Source: Acinetobacter lwoffii
Lineage (GTDB): Bacteria; Pseudomonadota; Gammaproteobacteria; Pseudomonadales; Moraxellaceae
Assembly: GCF_029024105.1 (NCBI RefSeq)
Contig: NZ_CP118963.1
Coordinates: forward strand, 248,001-312,000
Direction: 5' to 3'
DNA length: 64,000 nt
Below, piece by piece: positions 60,795-64,000 of the stretch (position 1 is its first letter; each line of letters starts with the position of its first letter). A model generated the notes under the pieces. That model was not told the origin of the DNA. It saw nothing but the letters and a program-made list of their open reading frames with translations, and did no database searches. Position numbers and translations under genes: made by a program.

Positions 60795-62690
60795 TTATAG
60801 TTTGTGGTATAAATTTTGACCAGAGTTGTGGAAGCTGGCTTTCATCTGATTCATGCCGGCTTCAATTTCGGCCTGAGAGCTTGCCGGCTGATCAGGATTG
60901 GCCTGTTGACTGGCATAATCACGAACATTCTGGCTAATCTTCATTGAACAGAACTTTGGTCCGCACATGGAACAAAAGTGCGCGGATTTATGCGCGGCTT
61001 TCGGCATGGTTTCATCATGCATGCTGCGCGCCGTGTCCGGATCCAGACTCAAGTTAAACTGGTCTTCCCAGCGGAACTCAAAACGCGCCTTGGACAGGGC
61101 ATTATCCCGGGCTTGCGCACCCGGATGACCTTTGGCCAGATCGGCTGCATGTGCGGCAATCTTGTAGGTAATAATGCCGTCTTTGACATCCTTTTTATTG
61201 GGTAAACCGAGATGCTCTTTAGGCGTCACATAACACAGCATTGCGGTGCCGTACCAGCCAATCATCGCGGCTCCTATTGCCGAAGTAATATGGTCATAAC
61301 CCGGTGCGATATCGGTGGTGAGTGGCCCCAAGGTATAAAAGGGTGCTTCTTTACAGACTTCCAGTTGCAGATCCATATTTTCCTTGATCATATGCATCGG
61401 GACATGGCCCGGGCCTTCAATCATCACCTGAACATCATGCTCCCAGGCACGGTGGGTCAGTTCGCCCAAAGTTCGAAGTTCGGCAAATTGCGCTTCGTCA
61501 TTGGCATCCTGCACACAGCCCGGACGTAGGCCATCGCCGAGACTAAACGATACGTCATAAGCTTTCATGATCTCGCAGATTTCATCGAAATGGGTATACA
61601 AGAAGTTTTCCTGATGATGTGCCAGACACCACTGCGCCATGATCGAACCGCCACGCGATACGATACCGGTCAAACGGTTGGCAGTCAGCGGTACATATCT
61701 TAAAAGCACGCCGGCATGAATGGTGAAATAGTCCACACCTTGTTCAGCCTGTTCAATCAGGGTGTCTTTAAAGATCTCCCAGGTCAGGTCTTCGGCCACA
61801 CCATTGACTTTTTCCAGTGCCTGATAGATCGGTACGGTTCCAATTGGTACAGGAGAGTTGCGGATAATCCATTCACGGGTTTCATGAATATTCTGGCCGG
61901 TCGAGAGGTCCATGATTGTGTCTGCACCCCAGCGCGTCGCCCAGGTCATTTTCGAGACTTCTTCTTCGATACTTGAACCGAGTGCAGAATTACCAATATT
62001 GGCATTGATTTTGACCAAAAAATTACGCCCGATGATCATCGGTTCCAGTTCCGGATGATTGATATTGGCCGGAATAATCGCGCGGCCGGCGGCGACTTCC
62101 TGACGCACAAATTCTGGCGTAATTTCAGTCAGGTTTTTTGCACCAAAATTCTGGCCCGGATGCTGGCGCATATCGACACCATCGAGTTGACGTAGGTTTT
62201 CACGAATGGCAATGTATTCCATTTCCGGTGTGATAATGCCTTGCTTGGCATAATGCATCTGGGTGATGTTGCGGCCGCATTTGGCTTTGCGTGGTTTTTG
62301 AATATGCGCGAAACGGATCGCAGCGGTACGGATATCGCGTAAACGCTGGCGGCCAAATTCAGAACTGAGCTGATCCAGAATTTCACTATCGTTGCGCTGC
62401 TCAATCCAGCTTTCACGAATATTCGGCAGACCTTTGTTCAGGTCAATCGTCACATCGGGGTCAGTATAAACACCAGACGTGTCATAGACCATTAATGGCG
62501 GATTATGTTCACCGCCCAGACTGGTCGGGGTTTCACTTAAGGAAATCTCCCGCATCGGTACCTGAATATCAGGACGGGAGCCTTGCAGATAGACTTTACG
62601 TGAGGCAGGCAGAATTCGCGTTAAATCGCGTGCTTCCTGTTCATGAGCGGAGAGAGTGGTTTCAGAAGAAAGATTCGTTAACTGGTTCAT
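60795..62690 (-). CDS. thiC: Phosphomethylpyrimidine synthase ThiC
   Basis: 631 aa. Radical SAM enzyme that converts aminoimidazole ribotide to HMP phosphate in thiamine synthesis. The unusual C-terminal 4Fe-4S site CxxCxxxxC is seen in HFCSMCGPKFCSMK near 565-577; the catalytic barrel has GDGLRPGCVQDAND and EGPGHVPMHMI. ATG 62690 with AAGGATC upstream. A TPP riboswitch at 62789-62906 controls it. thiC is followed by nudF after 76 bases to ATG 60718. Confidence 0.97.
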   Translation of the reverse strand: MNQLTNLSSETTLSAHEQEARDLTRILPASRKVYLQGSRPDIQVPMREISLSETPTSLGGEHNPPLMVYDTSGVYTDPDVTIDLNKGLPNIRESWIEQRNDSEILDQLSSEFGRQRLRDIRTAAIRFAHIQKPRKAKCGRNITQMHYAKQGIITPEMEYIAIRENLRQLDGVDMRQHPGQNFGAKNLTEITPEFVRQEVAAGRAIIPANINHPELEPMIIGRNFLVKINANIGNSALGSSIEEEVSKMTWATRWGADTIMDLSTGQNIHETREWIIRNSPVPIGTVPIYQALEKVNGVAEDLTWEIFKDTLIEQAEQGVDYFTIHAGVLLRYVPLTANRLTGIVSRGGSIMAQWCLAHHQENFLYTHFDEICEIMKAYDVSFSLGDGLRPGCVQDANDEAQFAELRTLGELTHRAWEHDVQVMIEGPGHVPMHMIKENMDLQLEVCKEAPFYTLGPLTTDIAPGYDHITSAIGAAMIGWYGTAMLCYVTPKEHLGLPNKKDVKDGIITYKIAAHAADLAKGHPGAQARDNALSKARFEFRWEDQFNLSLDPDTARSMHDETMPKAAHKSAHFCSMCGPKFCSMKISQNVRDYASQQANPDQPASSQAEIEAGMNQMKASFHNSGQNLYHKL

Positions 62691-62788
62691 GGCTATGATC
62701 CTTATGATGACATCAACGAATCAAGCACGACCAAAAACGTAGGCAGATTTATCCTGAACAGATAAAGCAAGGGCTGGGTTTTTAGCTG

Positions 62789-62906
62789 GCTTGATTCCTA
62801 CGCAGGTATTAACCTGATCAGGTTCAACGGTACTCATGCTCAATTCCTGATAACGATAAAAGGAATCACATGATCTCAGCGAGGCATTACTCGCGCTCCG
62901 TCAAGC
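62789..62906 (-). promoter_or_regulatory. TPP (THI-box) riboswitch upstream of thiC
   Basis: On the minus strand P1 is GCTTGA...TCAAGC, CTGAGA lies at the 5' half (62874-62879), and the 3' half holds ACCTGATCAGGTTAATACC then CCTGCGTAGG (62797-62806), all hallmarks of the thiamine pyrophosphate aptamer. The GGGGTG block of the 5' half is replaced by GGAGCG. The aptamer ends 99 bases before the ATG; the expression platform is not obvious, with no strong terminator hairpin. Confidence 0.92.
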
Positions 62907-62944
62907 GAGGCTAAAGCTTAGCTCAGTTTAGGCAGAATAAACAG

Positions 62945-62983
62945 GTCTAAATCGCTCAACTTTAAACGAGGATTGATTTAGAC
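62945..62983. repeat. 9-bp inverted repeat between the right-end lipoprotein and thiC
   Basis: GTCTAAATC (62945-62953) and GATTTAGAC (62975-62983) flank 21 bases. It lies upstream of the thiC riboswitch and downstream of the lipoprotein gene, without a T-run. Could be an operator for thiC or a weak transcript end. Confidence 0.45.
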
Positions 62984-63018
62984 ATGGCGATATTGATTGA
63001 AGGTGAAACTGATCCCAA

Positions 63019-64000
63019 CTAGATACAGATGGCATCGGTAAAGCAGTCTTTATCATATTTTTGTGAGGGCGGGCTGATCTGGGCATAGTACAGAATCTGT
63101 TCTGCTTCCGAGCGGTTTCTATAATCGGCAGGCAAGACTTGTTGGCGCTGTTCCGGAGTCATGTCCAGAAATTCCAGAAACAGGCGTGCCTGTGTGGACA
63201 GCGTTGATTTCTGGCCGTTTGATAGTCCAATAATAGTTTCCAGATGACTGGTATCCACAGCATAACGATCGCGATAATCTTCCGACACCGGGGATTGCTC
63301 GGTACCTCTAAACAGGAAATAGGTATATTGCTTCAGCAGATATTCAGCATCGCGTTTATAACTGCTATTCGGATAAGTCTTGAGATAGTCTTCCCAAAGC
63401 AGACTGCGGGCTGCAATATCAGTGGCTTCAATCTGCAGGCGTTTTTCCACCAGCACCGGTTCCATATTCTGTTCCGCCAGATTTTCAATAAAGGCTTTTT
63501 CAGCGGCCGGTAAATAAGGGGCAAAAATACGCGCCAGATATTCCGGACTGCGGCGATAATGTAAAGTGCCATCCCCCAGATCCAGCAGTTCTACATAAGC
63601 CTGCCCCTTGTGTTTTAACAGATACTGGTCACGTGAGGTGAGCTGTTGAAAATGCGCATGCTGAATGGTGGGATGCTGCGCCATTTCCAGTGCATACTGC
63701 TCAAAGGCGCGTTGCTGAAATTCGGTGCGATCCACCTTTAAAAAGCGCTGATACATTTCGGTAGAGCGCTGCATCAGTTGCTTCTGCTCCGCCAAGTCCA
63801 TCAACGGCAGGCACACTTTAAGATCCTGATTAATCTGCTCCAGCGCAAACGTCGTGCGCTGGTCATTAATCTGGGACATATTTTTTTCAATATTCTGGCA
63901 CATGAGGCTAAAGTCACTGACTGGACTTTGCGTTTGCTTCGCCTCAGTCTGTTCGACCTGGATCTGTGGATCTGAGGGCTGTTGGCAGCCCCCAAGAAGC
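63019..64000 (-). CDS. Lipoprotein of unknown function (5' end outside window)
   Basis: The frame stays open to the window edge and reads LLGGCQQPSDPQ, where LGGC (Cys codon 63985-63987) is a lipobox; the signal peptide lies beyond 64000, so the ATG at 63903 is internal. Mature part about 322 aa: a Gln-rich linker, then a helical, soluble domain with TPR-like helix pairs (AARSLLWEDYLKTYPNSSYKRDAEYLL near the middle; core KTYPNSSYKRDAEYLL) and a C-terminal Cys pair DCFTDAIC. No family recognised. Confidence 0.75.
   Translation of the reverse strand, partial: LLGGCQQPSDPQIQVEQTEAKQTQSPVSDFSLMCQNIEKNMSQINDQRTTFALEQINQDLKVCLPLMDLAEQKQLMQRSTEMYQRFLKVDRTEFQQRAFEQYALEMAQHPTIQHAHFQQLTSRDQYLLKHKGQAYVELLDLGDGTLHYRRSPEYLARIFAPYLPAAEKAFIENLAEQNMEPVLVEKRLQIEATDIAARSLLWEDYLKTYPNSSYKRDAEYLLKQYTYFLFRGTEQSPVSEDYRDRYAVDTSHLETIIGLSNGQKSTLSTQARLFLEFLDMTPEQRQQVLPADYRNRSEAEQILYYAQISPPSQKYDKDCFTDAICI

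Noticed and set aside
1..64000. tRNA, rRNA, insertion sequences, prophage, CRISPR or toxin-antitoxin loci
   Set aside because: Intergenic gaps were read for tRNA-like cloverleafs, tandem spaced repeats, transposase frames and small gene pairs; none found.

Overview
The window reads as an ordinary, gene-dense chromosomal segment of an Acinetobacter species (Gammaproteobacteria, Moraxellaceae). Reasons: ParC carries Ser84 and Glu88 in the numbering used for Acinetobacter; a solitary adenine methylase sits between ribD and ribE; gacA lies next to pilS-pilR; hom-thrC, glnK-amtB and pepA-holC beside lptFG are arranged as I would expect for the genus. This is recognition from protein sequence, not a database match. 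I see no rRNA, tRNA, insertion sequence, prophage, plasmid gene or CRISPR array. Both ends cut through genes: a YgiQ radical SAM protein at the left and a lipoprotein at the right.

Layout. 1-9.5 kb: ygiQ, a DUF2726 protein, an MHS-family transporter with a RidA protein, then a minus-strand group (GH25 lysozyme-like, MBL hydrolase, dinB) and a DHA2 efflux transporter. 9.6-12.7 kb: a likely phosphate-starvation pair, a choice-of-anchor I (alkaline-phosphatase-like) lipoprotein and a PiT-like permease, each behind a Pho-box-like promoter with the same geometry. 12.7-23.8 kb: LOG hydrolase, TerC/CBS protein, YchJ, TRIC channel, a niacin-transporter-like MFS, parC, fadD, two small membrane proteins and ppa. 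23.8-30.5 kb: an OprD porin divergent from a TorF porin, comM/yifB, ubiK, then glnK-amtB; torF and glnK both have sigma54-type (-24/-12) promoters. 30.5-34.8 kb: nrdR-ribD-adenine methylase-ribE in one unit, then a DedA protein. 34.8-42.5 kb: pepA-holC-coiled-coil protein divergent from lptF-lptG, then gpmI and a CtpA protease. 42.5-51 kb: gacA-pilS-pilR, pbpG, hom-thrC and a DsbC-like lipoprotein. 51-57.6 kb: xerD, the Fur-box-controlled feoA-feoB locus with a small Cys-rich membrane protein, murD-ftsW. 57.3-64 kb: a zinc-ribbon protein, dksA-gluQRS, thiC (with TPP riboswitch)-nudF-cpdA, and the truncated lipoprotein.

How it fits together. Most of the content is housekeeping: cell wall and division, LPS export, DNA topology and repair, riboflavin, thiamine and threonine synthesis, stringent response. 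The less routine signals are regulatory. Three nutrient-scavenging modules can be read directly from promoter sequence: phosphate (Pho boxes at 9616-9690 and 11612-11643), nitrogen (sigma54 sites at 25689 and 28557, linking an uncharacterised TorF porin to glnK-amtB) and ferrous iron (Fur box at 52101). A recurring theme is perfect 8-10 bp inverted repeats in short intergenic gaps that are not classical terminators. I find no clear multi-gene defence or novel enzymatic system; the best candidates for new biology are the PiT-like permease, the sigma54-driven TorF porin, the methylase inside the riboflavin operon and the coiled-coil protein behind holC.
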